A stretch of DNA of 64,000 nt from contig NZ_VWXK01000035.1 of assembly GCF_011752565.1 (NCBI RefSeq), positions 1 through 64,000 on the forward strand, read 5' to 3'. How positions within the stretch are numbered: position 1 is the first letter of the stretch; each line of letters opens with the position of its first letter. Shown here one piece after another: positions 42,904-51,768 of this stretch. A program made the translations under genes and the position numbers. This DNA comes from Pantoea sp. Ap-967 (GTDB lineage: Bacteria > Pseudomonadota > Gammaproteobacteria > Pseudomonadales > Pseudomonadaceae). The notes beneath the pieces are model-generated. The model saw only the letters and a list, made by a program, of their open reading frames with translations, ran no database searches and had not been told where the DNA came from.

Positions 42904-44193
42904 TCAGTTACGCGTTACCCGCCACACCGTGTTAGCCAGGTCGTCGGCAATGATGAGCGCGCCGCGCGGGTCCACCGTCACCCCCACCGGCCGGCCGCGG
43001 GTCTTGCCGTCCTTGCCGCGAAAGCCGGTGGCGAAGTCGATCGGTTCGCCCGCAGGTTTTCCGCCACTGAACGGCACGAAGATCACCTTGTAGCCCACCG
43101 GGTTTGGCCGGTTCCAGCTGCCGTGCTCACCGATGAACACACCTTCGGCGAAACGCTCGCCCATTTGCGCGATGGAGAAGTCCACGCCCAGCGCTGCCAC
43201 GTGCGAGCCCAGGCTGTAGTCGGGCTTGATCGCGGCAGCTACCTTGTCCGGCGCCTGTGGTTTGACCCGCTCATCGACGTTCTGGCCCCAGTAGCTATAG
43301 GGCCAGCCATAGAAGCCGCCCTCGCGCACCGAGGTCAGGTAGTCCGGCACCAAATCCGGGCCCAGCTCGTCCCGCTCGTTGACCACGGTCCACAGCTGCC
43401 CGGTGTGTGGCTGGATCGCCAGCGCGGTCGGGTTGCGCAAGCCGGTGGCATAGGGCCGGTGCGCGCCGGTCTGGGCATCGACCTGCCAGACCATGGCACG
43501 GTCCACTTCAGCCTCCATGCCGCGCTCGGTGATATTGCTGTTGGAACCAATGCCCACGTACAGGTAACGCCCGTCGGGGCTGATGGTCAGCGCCTTGGTC
43601 CAATGGTGGTTGATCGCGCCCGGCAGGTCGGTGACCGTTACCGGTGGGCCATCGGCCTTGGTTTGGCCGTCGTGGTAGTCGAAACGCACCAGGGCATCCT
43701 GGTTGGCCACGTACAACTTGCCGTCGGCATAGGCCAGGCCGTAGGGCGCATTGAGGTTGTCGGCGAATACGGTCTGCATTTCATAAACACCGTCACCATC
43801 GGCATCGCGCAGCAAGGTCAGGCGGTTGCCACCTTTGACCTGGGTGTTGCCCTTGGCCTTGATCTGGCTGGCGATCACATCCTTGGGCTTGAGCTTGGCG
43901 GCATTGCCGCCACGGCCTTCGGCCACCAGGATATCGCCATTGGGCAGCACCAGGCTCTGGCGCGGGATTTTCAGGCCAGTGGCGATGGCGGTGATGCTGT
44001 AGCCCTCGGGCACCGTCGGCTTTTGCTCGCCCCACTGGGCCGGCTTGGCGATCTTCATGCTCGGCAGCAAGCCCCGCTCGGGGGCCGGCAGTTTCGGGTC
44101 TGGCCCCAGCGCCTGGGTGGGCTCGCCATCACCGCCACAGGCGGCCAGCAGCAGTGCCAGGCTCAACAGCGACATGCCATGCACGGTTTTCAT
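42904..44193 (-). CDS. PQQ-type sugar dehydrogenase-like lipoprotein (sorbosone dehydrogenase family)
   Basis: This 429-aa protein has a lipoprotein signal (lipobox LAAC, about aa 16-19) and a six-bladed beta-propeller of the soluble glucose/sorbosone dehydrogenase family. Visible blade motifs include LPNGDILVAEGRGG, NAPYGLAYADGKLYVANQ, INHHWTKALTISPDGRYLYV, TGLRNPTALAIQP and GEHGSWNRPNPVGYKV. The His-rich INHHW and GSHVAALG segments lie where the cofactor site is expected. It overlaps the upstream DUF2231 gene by four bases (ATGA), so the two are translationally coupled. Substrate unknown. Confidence 0.9.
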   Translation of the reverse strand: MKTVHGMSLLSLALLLAACGGDGEPTQALGPDPKLPAPERGLLPSMKIAKPAQWGEQKPTVPEGYSITAIATGLKIPRQSLVLPNGDILVAEGRGGNAAKLKPKDVIASQIKAKGNTQVKGGNRLTLLRDADGDGVYEMQTVFADNLNAPYGLAYADGKLYVANQDALVRFDYHDGQTKADGPPVTVTDLPGAINHHWTKALTISPDGRYLYVGIGSNSNITERGMEAEVDRAMVWQVDAQTGAHRPYATGLRNPTALAIQPHTGQLWTVVNERDELGPDLVPDYLTSVREGGFYGWPYSYWGQNVDERVKPQAPDKVAAAIKPDYSLGSHVAALGVDFSIAQMGERFAEGVFIGEHGSWNRPNPVGYKVIFVPFSGGKPAGEPIDFATGFRGKDGKTRGRPVGVTVDPRGALIIADDLANTVWRVTRN

Positions 44194-44618
44194 GCTTCAC
44201 CTCCCGCGCGCAGGTTGCTCATGCCCAACCAGGCGGCCACGCAGGCGAGCACACTCACCACCAGCGACAGCACCAGGCCCGTTGGCATCACCGCCCAGGC
44301 ATCCTTGGCGTGTTCGAATGCATTGATCAGCCCCAGCACCCAGGTCACCAGCAACAGCAGGAAGTACAGGGTTGGGCGGCCCGCCTTGTGCTGGGCACGC
44401 ACCAGGTTGGCCAGGGCGAACAGCAACGCCAGCCCGCAGAACAGCAAGCCACCGGCGATCAGCCAGGCGGCGAAGTTGCTCCACTGGATCTGGTAGCTTT
44501 TGAAGTAGGCAATGTCGCTTAGCAAGGCGCCAAGAAACAGCGGGACCGTGCCGGCCAGCAAAATGCCATGCAGCGGGCTGGGCGTGCAGCGGTAGAGGGT
44601 TTGCTCGGTAGCGGTCAC
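44190..44618 (-). CDS. DUF2231-family inner-membrane protein
   Basis: This 142-aa protein has four predicted membrane helices (about aa 18-38, 48-70, 80-100 and 110-132), with the family feature SPLHGILLAGTVPLFLGALL at the N-terminus. GTG 44618 has a perfect AAGGAGG six bases upstream. DUF2231 genes commonly sit beside PQQ-type sugar dehydrogenase genes, as here, and may provide a membrane anchor or electron path; this is inferred. Confidence 0.88.
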   Translation of the reverse strand: MTATEQTLYRCTPSPLHGILLAGTVPLFLGALLSDIAYFKSYQIQWSNFAAWLIAGGLLFCGLALLFALANLVRAQHKAGRPTLYFLLLLVTWVLGLINAFEHAKDAWAVMPTGLVLSLVVSVLACVAAWLGMSNLRAGGEA

Positions 44619-44790
44619 GGCGCCTCCTTATCAGTCAGTGACCTGGGGCAGACGGACTGGCATGCAGGCCCGATCCGTCAGGCATGCGCGGGGTGCGCTT
44701 AAGAAGGGATCGCCTTGACCTTCGGTTAGTTCACCGCTTGGCTTGATAGAAATATCCTGAAAAACTTCGCGTACCGTAACGAGGGCTGCC

Positions 44791-45090
44791 ATGAACACCT
44801 GTCACACCCGCCAGTGCGCCTACCGGGCAGCGCAAGCCCTGCTGGCCTTGAGCCTGGTGCTCAATGCCGGCTGTTCGAGCAAGCACGGCAAGGCCAACTA
44901 TGCGGCAGCTGGCTCCAACTGCTACGCCAAGGCCGTGCCCACCCAGGGTGAAGGCGGCCTGGCCTGGGGCGACAGCCTGGGCAGTGCGCAGCAAAAGTCG
45001 CTCAGCAACTGCATTCGTTATGCCGGGCGTTCGGGCGGCACGCCGGATACCTGCCAGGTGGTGTTGGCCAGGTGCAAGCATTCGTGGTGA
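44791..45090 (+). CDS. Small lipoprotein of unknown function
   Basis: This 99-aa protein has a signal of about 29 aa with lipobox LNAGC, so it should be lipid-anchored. The mature part has four further Cys (GSNCYAKA, LSNCIRYA, PDTCQVV, LARCKHSW), which suggests two disulfides. No domain was recognised. ATG 44791 lacks a strong ribosome site (GAGGGCTGCC upstream). Confidence 0.75.
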   Translation: MNTCHTRQCAYRAAQALLALSLVLNAGCSSKHGKANYAAAGSNCYAKAVPTQGEGGLAWGDSLGSAQQKSLSNCIRYAGRSGGTPDTCQVVLARCKHSW

Positions 45091-45099
45091 CTCAGGTGG

Positions 45100-45180
45100 G
45101 CCTCATCGAGAGCTTTGCTCGCTCCTACGAGGGGCTGTGCAAAGCCTGGTAGGAGCGAGCGAAGCTCGCGAAGCGGCGCC
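45100..45180. repeat. REP-like inverted pair
   Basis: CGAGAGCTTTGCTCGCTCCTAC and GGTAGGAGCGAGCGAAGCTCG face each other across about 20 bases, between convergent genes. Confidence 0.85.
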
Positions 45181-45183
45181 GGG

Positions 45184-47370
45184 TCAGGCGAACTTGGCCC
45201 GCGCTGCGTGCAGTTTCTTGTAGCTTTCGATCAGGCGCAGGTGACGGTCCAGCCCTTCGAGCTTCATGCTGGTTGGGGTCAACCCGTGGAAGCGCACGCT
45301 GCCATCGAGCGAGCCCAACACCGCATCCATCCGTGGGTTGCCGAACATGCGACGGAAGTTCACCTCGTAGTCCTGCATCTGCAGCTCATCGTCCAGCTGC
45401 ACTTCCAGCGCCACGTTCAACGCCTGGTAGAACAGGCCGCGCTCGACGGTGTTGTCGTTGAACTGCAGGAACGCCTCGACCAGTTCCTTGGCGTCTTCGA
45501 AGCGCTTGAGCGCCAGGCAGATCAGCAGTTTGAGCTCCAGGATGGTCAACTGCCCCCACACCGTGTTGTCGTCGAACTCAACGCCAATCAACGTGGTGAT
45601 GGTGGTGTAGTCGTCCACCTCGCAGTTTTCCAGGCGCCGGCGCAGCGCGCGCAGGGCGCGGTCGTCGAGGCTGTGCAGGTTGAGGATATCGGCACGGAAG
45701 CCCAGGGCACGGTTGGTGTTGTCCCAGATCAGGTCCTCGACCGGGTAGATTTCCGAGTAGCCCGGCACCAGAATCCGGCAGGCAGTGGCGCCAAGGTTGT
45801 CGTACACGGCCATGTACACTTCCTTGCCCAGGCCTTCGAGGATGCCGAACAGGGTAGCGGCTTCCTGGGCGTTGGAGTCTTCGCCATGGCCGGAGAAATC
45901 CCACTCGACGAAGTCGAAGTCGGCCTTGGCGCTGAAGAACCGCCACGACACCACGCCACTGGAGTCGATGAAGTGCTCGACGAAGTTGTTCGGCTCGGTC
46001 AGCGCATGGCTTTCGAAGGTTGGCTGCGGCAGGTCGTTCAAGCCCTCGAAGCTGCGGCCCTGGAGCAGTTCGGTGAGGCTGCGCTCCAGCGCCACCTCCA
46101 GGCTTGGGTGGGCGCCGAACGAGGCGAACACGCCGCCGGTACGCGGGTTCATCAAGGTCACGCACATCACCGGGAATTCACCGCCCAGCGAAGCGTCCTT
46201 GACCAGCACCGGGAAGCCCTGCTCTTCCAGGCCCTGGATGCCGGCGAGAATGCCCGGGTACTTGGCCAGCACCGCGTGCGGCACGTCCGGCAGGGCCAGT
46301 TCGCCTTCCAGAATTTCGCGTTTCACCGCCCGCTCGAAGATTTCCGACAGGCACTGCACCTGGGCTTCGGCCAGGGTGTTGCCAGCGCTCATGCCGTTGC
46401 TCAGGAACAGGTTTTCGATCAGGTTGGACGGGAAGTACACCACCTGTTCATCCGACTGGCGCACGAACGGCAGCGAGCAGATGCCGCGGGCGGTGTTGCC
46501 CGAGTTGGTGTCGTACAGGTGCGAGCCGCGCAGTTCGCCGTCGGGGTTGTAGATTTCCAGGCAGTGTTCGTCGAGGATTTCTTCCGGCAGCGCATCCTTG
46601 GGGCCTGGCTTGAACCACTGCTCGTTCGGGTAGTGAACGAACGGCGCATTGGCGATGTCTTCGCCCCAGAACTGGTCGTTGTAGAAGAAGTTGCAGTTCA
46701 GCCGCTCGATGAACTCGCCCAGCGCCGAGGCCAGCGCAGCCTCCTTGGTGGCGCCCTTGCCGTTGGTGAAGCACATCGGCGACTGGGCATCGCGCACGTG
46801 CAGCGACCACACGTTGGGCACGATGTTGCGCCATGAAGCGATTTCGATCTTCATGCCCAGGCCCGCGAGAATCGCCGACATGTTGGCGATGGTCTGCTCC
46901 AGCGGCAGGTCCTTGCCAGGAATGTAGGTGGTGGTGTCGGCCACCGGCATCAGCAAGCCCTGGGCATCGGCGTCGAGGTTGTCGACTTCCTCGATGATGA
47001 ACTCGGGGCCGGTCTGCACCACCTTTTTCACGGTGCAGCGGTCGATCGAGCGCAGGATGCCCTGGCGGTCCTTCTCGGAGATGTCCTCGGGCAGCTCGAC
47101 CTGGATCTTGAAGATCTGGTTGTAGCGGTTCTCCGGGTCGACGATGTTGTTCTGCGACAGGCGGATATTTTCGGTGGGGATATCACGGGTCTGGCAGTAC
47201 AGCTTGACGAAATACGCCGCGCACAGGGCCGACGAGGCCAGGAAATAGTCGAACGGGCCCGGGGCCGAACCGTCGCCCTTGTAGCGGATCGGCTGGTCGG
47301 CGATCACCGTGAAGTCGTCGAACTTGGCTTCAAGACGAAGGTTGTCGAGAAAATTGACCTTGATTTCCAT
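45184..47370 (-). CDS. ycaO: OsmC-YcaO fusion protein (ribosomal protein S12 methylthiotransferase accessory factor)
   Basis: This 728-aa protein has an N-terminal OsmC-like domain (aa 1-145, GPFDYFLASSALCAAYFVKL with its redox-type Cys) fused to a YcaO ATP-grasp-like domain (about aa 160-560, including KGATKEAALASALGEFIERL and AEAQVQCLSEIFERAVKREI), then a TPR-like C-terminal part. YcaO-type enzymes activate amide backbones with ATP; this branch is linked to RimO-dependent S12 modification. No precursor-peptide gene, dehydrogenase or RimO gene is adjacent, so a ribosomal peptide product is unlikely. ATG 47370 has only a weak ribosome site. Confidence 0.93.
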   Translation of the reverse strand: MEIKVNFLDNLRLEAKFDDFTVIADQPIRYKGDGSAPGPFDYFLASSALCAAYFVKLYCQTRDIPTENIRLSQNNIVDPENRYNQIFKIQVELPEDISEKDRQGILRSIDRCTVKKVVQTGPEFIIEEVDNLDADAQGLLMPVADTTTYIPGKDLPLEQTIANMSAILAGLGMKIEIASWRNIVPNVWSLHVRDAQSPMCFTNGKGATKEAALASALGEFIERLNCNFFYNDQFWGEDIANAPFVHYPNEQWFKPGPKDALPEEILDEHCLEIYNPDGELRGSHLYDTNSGNTARGICSLPFVRQSDEQVVYFPSNLIENLFLSNGMSAGNTLAEAQVQCLSEIFERAVKREILEGELALPDVPHAVLAKYPGILAGIQGLEEQGFPVLVKDASLGGEFPVMCVTLMNPRTGGVFASFGAHPSLEVALERSLTELLQGRSFEGLNDLPQPTFESHALTEPNNFVEHFIDSSGVVSWRFFSAKADFDFVEWDFSGHGEDSNAQEAATLFGILEGLGKEVYMAVYDNLGATACRILVPGYSEIYPVEDLIWDNTNRALGFRADILNLHSLDDRALRALRRRLENCEVDDYTTITTLIGVEFDDNTVWGQLTILELKLLICLALKRFEDAKELVEAFLQFNDNTVERGLFYQALNVALEVQLDDELQMQDYEVNFRRMFGNPRMDAVLGSLDGSVRFHGLTPTSMKLEGLDRHLRLIESYKKLHAARAKFA

Positions 47371-47613
47371 GCGGGAATTACCGTGATTTAAGCGTGCAAA
47401 ACGAAATTGGCCGGCATTATCCGGGTTTTCCGCCTGGAAGTCCTCCCCGCCCTCACCCTTTGCGCATTCCACCGAATTGCTTGCCTGATCCTGCGCACCT
47501 GCGGTCGGCCCTCATCTTCGGCGCAAGCCCCTGTGCTAGCGTTTCTGCATTGGGGAACAACGTATTCCCCTGCAGACAGCAAACGCCTTCAACCGATGAT
47601 CAGCAGGTGAGCC

Positions 47614-48069
47614 ATGGAACTTCGAATCAACCAGAAGACCTACCAGGTCGACGCCGAGGCCGACACGCCCCTGCTGTGGGTACTGCGTGACGACCTGGGC
47701 ATGACCGGCACCAAGTATGGCTGCGGCCTGGCCCAGTGCGGCGCCTGCTCGGTACTGGTGGACGGCAATGTGGTGCGCGCCTGCGTCACCCCGGTGGCCG
47801 GCGTGGTCGGGCGCGATGTGACCACCATCGAGGCGGTCGAGGCCGACGCGGTCGGCAAGCGCGTGGTGGCGGCCTGGGTGGAGCACCAGGTGGCGCAGTG
47901 CGGCTATTGCCAGTCTGGCCAGGTGATGGCGGCCACGGCGCTGCTCAAGCACACCCCCAAGCCCAGCGACGAGCAGATCAGCGCGGCGATGGTCAACCTG
48001 TGCCGCTGTGGCACCTACAACGCCATCCATGCCGCCGTGCACGCACTGGCACAAGGGGAGCAGGCCTGA
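47614..48069 (+). CDS. iorA: 2Fe-2S subunit of a molybdenum hydroxylase (IorA type)
   Basis: This 151-aa iron-sulfur subunit has a plant-type 2Fe-2S site at C37, C42, C45 and C57 (KYGCGLAQCGACSV) and a second cluster at C96, C99, C130 and C132 (AQCGYCQSGQ, NLCRCGTYN). It passes electrons from the molybdenum subunit to the cytochrome encoded downstream. AGCAGGTGAGCC precedes the ATG. Its stop overlaps the start of the large-subunit gene by one base. Related to isoquinoline 1-oxidoreductase and nicotinate dehydrogenase small subunits; the substrate is not predictable here. Confidence 0.94.
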   Translation: MELRINQKTYQVDAEADTPLLWVLRDDLGMTGTKYGCGLAQCGACSVLVDGNVVRACVTPVAGVVGRDVTTIEAVEADAVGKRVVAAWVEHQVAQCGYCQSGQVMAATALLKHTPKPSDEQISAAMVNLCRCGTYNAIHAAVHALAQGEQA

Positions 48070-50318
48070 TGAACACGCCCGTCGATACCCCCGCCGAACT
48101 GCTCAGGCTGCAACGCGGCGAAACCGTCAACCTGTCGCGCCGGCGCTTCCTGGTCGGCACCGCTGCGGGCGCCCTGGTGCTGGGCTTCGGCCTGCCGCTG
48201 GGGGCGTCCCGGGTGCAGGCAGCCGCCACCGCCACGGTGGAACGCGGCACCCAGGTGCCGGCCTTCCTGGAAATACGCCCGGACGGCACGGTACGCCTGC
48301 TCAGCCCGTTCATGGAGGGTGGCCAAGGCCCGTTCACCGCCATGGCGCAGATCGTTGGCGAGGAGCTGGACGTCGACCCGGCCCAGTTCGTGGTCGACAG
48401 CGCCCCGCCCGGGGAGGCCTACGTGGTGATGGAGAATGGCATGCGCATCACCGGCGGCAGCATGTCGGTGCGCATGAGCTACCCGACCATGCGCCGCCTG
48501 GGCGCCCTGGCCCGGGCCATGCTGCTGCAGGCAGCCGCCGAGCAGTGGGGCGTGCCGCTCGCCGAACTGAGCAGCGAGCCTGGCAAGGTGCTGCATGGCG
48601 CCTCGGGCCGCTCGCTGGCCTATGGCGAACTGGCCGGCCGCGCCATGGACCTGCCGGTGCCGGACCCGGCCAGCGTCAAGCTGCGCGACCCCAGCCAGTT
48701 CCGCTGGATCGGCAAGCCGGTGCGGCGCCTGGACGCTTACGACAAGTCCACCGGCAGGGCCGTGTACTGCATCGACATCAAGGTCGACGGCATGCTCCAT
48801 GCCGCCGTTCAGCACGCCCCGCGCCTGGGCATGACGGTTGCCAGCCTGCGCAACGAAGACCAGGTCAAGGCCATGCCGGGGGTGCACTCGGTGCATCAGC
48901 TGCCCGGCGCCGTGGCGGTGGTCGCGCAGCGCTGGTGGCATGCCAAGCGCGCCGTCGAGGCCATCCAGGTCGACTGGCAGGAGGCGCCAGCAGGCACCCC
49001 GCTAAGGGCAATGCCGGCAGACTTTTCCAGCGATGGGTGGCGCGAACACCTGGCCAAGGTTGAAGGGCCTTCGCGCGATGAGGAAAACGAAGGCGATATC
49101 GCCACTGCCCTGGCCAACGCCAAGACCCGGGTCGAGGCCAGCTACCACAACCAGTACCTCAACCACGCCCAGCTGGAGCCGCCGTCCGCCCTCGCCCGCT
49201 TCAACCCCGATGGCACACTGGAGGTATGGCTGCCCAACCAGGCGCCAGACATGTTCCGCGACGACATTGCCAAGCGCACCGGCCTGGCCATCGAACAGGT
49301 CACCCTGCATTCACCCTTGCTGGGTGGCTTCTTTGGCCGGCATTTCCTCTACGACTCGGCCAACCCCTACCCCCAGGCCATTGCCCTGGCCAAGGCGGTG
49401 GGCCGCCCGGTGAAGCTGATCTGGAGCCGTGAAGAGGAATTCCTGCGCGATGTGCTGCGCCCGGTGGCGGTGGTCAAGTTCCGTGCAGGGCTCGACGCCG
49501 ACGGCCTGCCGGTGGCCATCGAGGCCGTAAGCGCCACGGAAGGGCCGACCGAGGCCCTGGCCGGCAAGCAAGGCGACAAGGTGGACCCGACTGCCGTCGA
49601 GGGTTTGTCGGGCAAGGCTTACAACATCCCCAACAAGCGCACCGCGCAAATTTACGTCAAGGGCCCGGCCATGCTCGGCTACTGGCGTTCGGTGGGTAAC
49701 TCGCTGAACGACTTCTTCTATGAATCGTTTCTCGACGAGCTGGCCGACAAAGGCGGCAAGGACCCCTTCGAATTGCGCCTGCACCTGCTGCAGGGCAACG
49801 CGCGGTTGACCAACCTGCTGCATGCGGTGGCCGACCTGGCCGGTGGCTGGAAACGCGGGCCGTTCACCGCCGAGGACGGCACCCGGCGCGCCCGGGGCAT
49901 CGCCATGGCCTCGCCGTTTGGTTCGCAAGCGGCGGCCATTGCTGAGGTGTCGATCGAAAATGGCCAGGTCAAGGTGCACGACATCTGGGAGGCCATCGAC
50001 CCCGGCAGCATCGTCAACCCGGCGATCATCGAGCATCAGGTGAACGGCGCCGTGGCCCTGGGCCTGTCGCAAACCCTGGTGGAAGAGACGGTGATCATCG
50101 ATGGCAAGCCGCGCGCACGCAATTACGACCTGTACCCGATTCTGCCGCCCTCGCGCATGGCCCGAGTGCATGTGCGCATCGTCGAAAGCGGGGCGAAGAT
50201 GGGCGGCATTGGCGAACCGCCGCTGCCGGCGGTGGCGCCTGCCGTGGCCAATGCGGTGGCGCAACTGACCGGCCAGCGCGTGCGTAGCCTGCCCATGAGC
50301 CGCCACACCTTCAGCTGA
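48069..50318 (+). CDS. iorB: Molybdopterin-binding large subunit of a xanthine-dehydrogenase-family oxidase (IorB type)
   Basis: This 749-aa subunit has a twin-arginine signal (LSRRRFLVGTAAGALVLGFG), so the enzyme is periplasmic or membrane-linked. Two aldehyde oxidase/xanthine dehydrogenase molybdopterin domains follow, with FMEGGQGPFTAMAQI, LLGGFFGRHFLYDSANP, GYWRSVGNSLNDFFYESFLD and GGIGEPPLPAVAPAVANAV (active-site Glu in GEPPLP). Electrons should go to the tri-haem cytochrome encoded 14 bases downstream rather than to oxygen or NAD. It hydroxylates an N-heterocycle or aldehyde; the actual substrate is unknown. Confidence 0.94.
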   Translation: MNTPVDTPAELLRLQRGETVNLSRRRFLVGTAAGALVLGFGLPLGASRVQAAATATVERGTQVPAFLEIRPDGTVRLLSPFMEGGQGPFTAMAQIVGEELDVDPAQFVVDSAPPGEAYVVMENGMRITGGSMSVRMSYPTMRRLGALARAMLLQAAAEQWGVPLAELSSEPGKVLHGASGRSLAYGELAGRAMDLPVPDPASVKLRDPSQFRWIGKPVRRLDAYDKSTGRAVYCIDIKVDGMLHAAVQHAPRLGMTVASLRNEDQVKAMPGVHSVHQLPGAVAVVAQRWWHAKRAVEAIQVDWQEAPAGTPLRAMPADFSSDGWREHLAKVEGPSRDEENEGDIATALANAKTRVEASYHNQYLNHAQLEPPSALARFNPDGTLEVWLPNQAPDMFRDDIAKRTGLAIEQVTLHSPLLGGFFGRHFLYDSANPYPQAIALAKAVGRPVKLIWSREEEFLRDVLRPVAVVKFRAGLDADGLPVAIEAVSATEGPTEALAGKQGDKVDPTAVEGLSGKAYNIPNKRTAQIYVKGPAMLGYWRSVGNSLNDFFYESFLDELADKGGKDPFELRLHLLQGNARLTNLLHAVADLAGGWKRGPFTAEDGTRRARGIAMASPFGSQAAAIAEVSIENGQVKVHDIWEAIDPGSIVNPAIIEHQVNGAVALGLSQTLVEETVIIDGKPRARNYDLYPILPPSRMARVHVRIVESGAKMGGIGEPPLPAVAPAVANAVAQLTGQRVRSLPMSRHTFS

Positions 50319-50331
50319 CAGGGATATCCCC

Positions 50332-51678
50332 ATGACCCAGCGTCGTATTGCAAGGACCCTTGGCTGGCTGACCCTGCCATGCCTGGTCGCGGCCGGGGTA
50401 CTGGCCTGGTACGTCACCCGGGAACCGGCCACGCCGTTTTCCGTGGAGCCGGACGTGCGCCTGGACCCGGAGCTGGTCAGCCGCGGCGAGTACGTCGCGC
50501 GGCTGAGCGACTGCGTGGCCTGCCATAGCCTGCCCGATGCCAAGCCGTTCGCCGGAGGGCTGGAAATGGCCACGCCACTGGGCGCGATCCATGCCACCAA
50601 CATCACCCCCGACCGCGACACCGGCATTGGCCGCTACAGCCTCGCCAATTTCGACCGTGCCGTACGCCACGGCGTCGCGCCCGGTGGCCGGCGGCTGTAC
50701 CCGGCCATGCCCTACCCGTCCTACGCCAAGCTCAGCGATGACGATGTGCGCGCCTTGTATGCCTTTTTCATGAAAGGTGTGCAGCCGGTGCAGCAAGCGA
50801 ACCTCAAGAGCGACATTCCCTGGCCGCTGAACCTGCGCTGGCCCATCGCCCTGTGGAACGGCCTGTTCGCCGCCGACAGCCCTTACGCCAGCAAGCCCGG
50901 GCAAGACCCGCTGTGGAACCGCGGCGCCTATATCGTCCAGGGCCCGGGCCACTGCGGCAGCTGCCATACCCCGCGCGGCCTGGCGTTCAACGAAAAAGCC
51001 CTGGACGAAGCCGGGGCGCCGTTCCTGGCGGGCGCCTTGCTCGATGGCTGGTACGCGCCCAGCCTGCGCAGCGACCCCAACACCGGCCTAGGCCGCTGGA
51101 ACGAGGCGGACATCGTCAGCTTCCTCAAGACCGGGCGCAACCAGCACGCCGTGGTCTACGGGTCGATGACCGAGGCGTTCAACAACTCCACCCAGTTCAT
51201 GGCCGACGACGACCTCAAGGCAATCGCCCGTTACCTCAAGTCGCTGCCCGGCGACCCCCAGCGCGACGGCCCACCCTGGCAGTACCAGAGCGCCTTCGCC
51301 ACCGCCCGCCTGGGCAGCGCCGGTGCGCAGGTGTACGTCAACCGCTGCGCCTCGTGCCATGGCCTGGACGGCAAGGGCCAGCGCGAATGGATGCCGCCGT
51401 TGGCGGGGGCGACCTCGGCCCTGACCACGGAGCATGCCTCGGCGGTCAACATCACCCTCAACGGATCGCAACGCATCGTTGCGGCAGGCATACCGGATGC
51501 CTACCGCATGCCCGCATTCCGTGAGCAGTTGAGCGACCAGGAAATAGCCGACGTGCTGAGTTTTGTGCGCAGCACTTGGGGTAACCATGGCGGTGCGGTG
51601 GATGCGCAGGCAGTTGGCGCGTTGCGGGCACGCACCGACCCGGCCAGCAGCAGCCCGATCATCTTGCACATGCGTTGA
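50332..51678 (+). CDS. Tri-haem cytochrome c (alcohol-dehydrogenase subunit type)
   Basis: This 448-aa membrane-anchored cytochrome has an N-terminal helix (aa 10-27) and three haem c sites: C61-H65 (CVACH), C208-H212 (CGSCH) and C339-H343 (CASCH). Later Met residues in MPPLAG and YRMPAF are likely axial ligands. It takes electrons from the molybdenum hydroxylase and feeds the respiratory chain. The same trio occurs in the nicotinate dehydrogenase NicAB system. Confidence 0.93.
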   Translation: MTQRRIARTLGWLTLPCLVAAGVLAWYVTREPATPFSVEPDVRLDPELVSRGEYVARLSDCVACHSLPDAKPFAGGLEMATPLGAIHATNITPDRDTGIGRYSLANFDRAVRHGVAPGGRRLYPAMPYPSYAKLSDDDVRALYAFFMKGVQPVQQANLKSDIPWPLNLRWPIALWNGLFAADSPYASKPGQDPLWNRGAYIVQGPGHCGSCHTPRGLAFNEKALDEAGAPFLAGALLDGWYAPSLRSDPNTGLGRWNEADIVSFLKTGRNQHAVVYGSMTEAFNNSTQFMADDDLKAIARYLKSLPGDPQRDGPPWQYQSAFATARLGSAGAQVYVNRCASCHGLDGKGQREWMPPLAGATSALTTEHASAVNITLNGSQRIVAAGIPDAYRMPAFREQLSDQEIADVLSFVRSTWGNHGGAVDAQAVGALRARTDPASSSPIILHMR

Positions 51679-51689
51679 GTGGTGTCGCC

Positions 51690-51728
51690 TGTGCCGGCCT
51701 CTTCGCGGGGCAAGCCCGCTCCTACAAG
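51690..51728. repeat. Single REP element
   Basis: CCTCTTCGCGGGGCAAGCCC followed by GCTCCTACAAGG sits between the cytochrome and XdhC genes. It may give the last gene its own message end. Confidence 0.85.
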
Positions 51729-51768
51729 GGAGAGGTTGGCACGGGTAAATCATGACCTAGGACTTTCC

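Noticed and set aside
45184..47370. YcaO gene as a sign of a ribosomally made peptide cluster
   Set aside because: No precursor peptide, dehydrogenase, protease or export gene is nearby; the OsmC-fused type is tied to the ribosomal S12 pathway.
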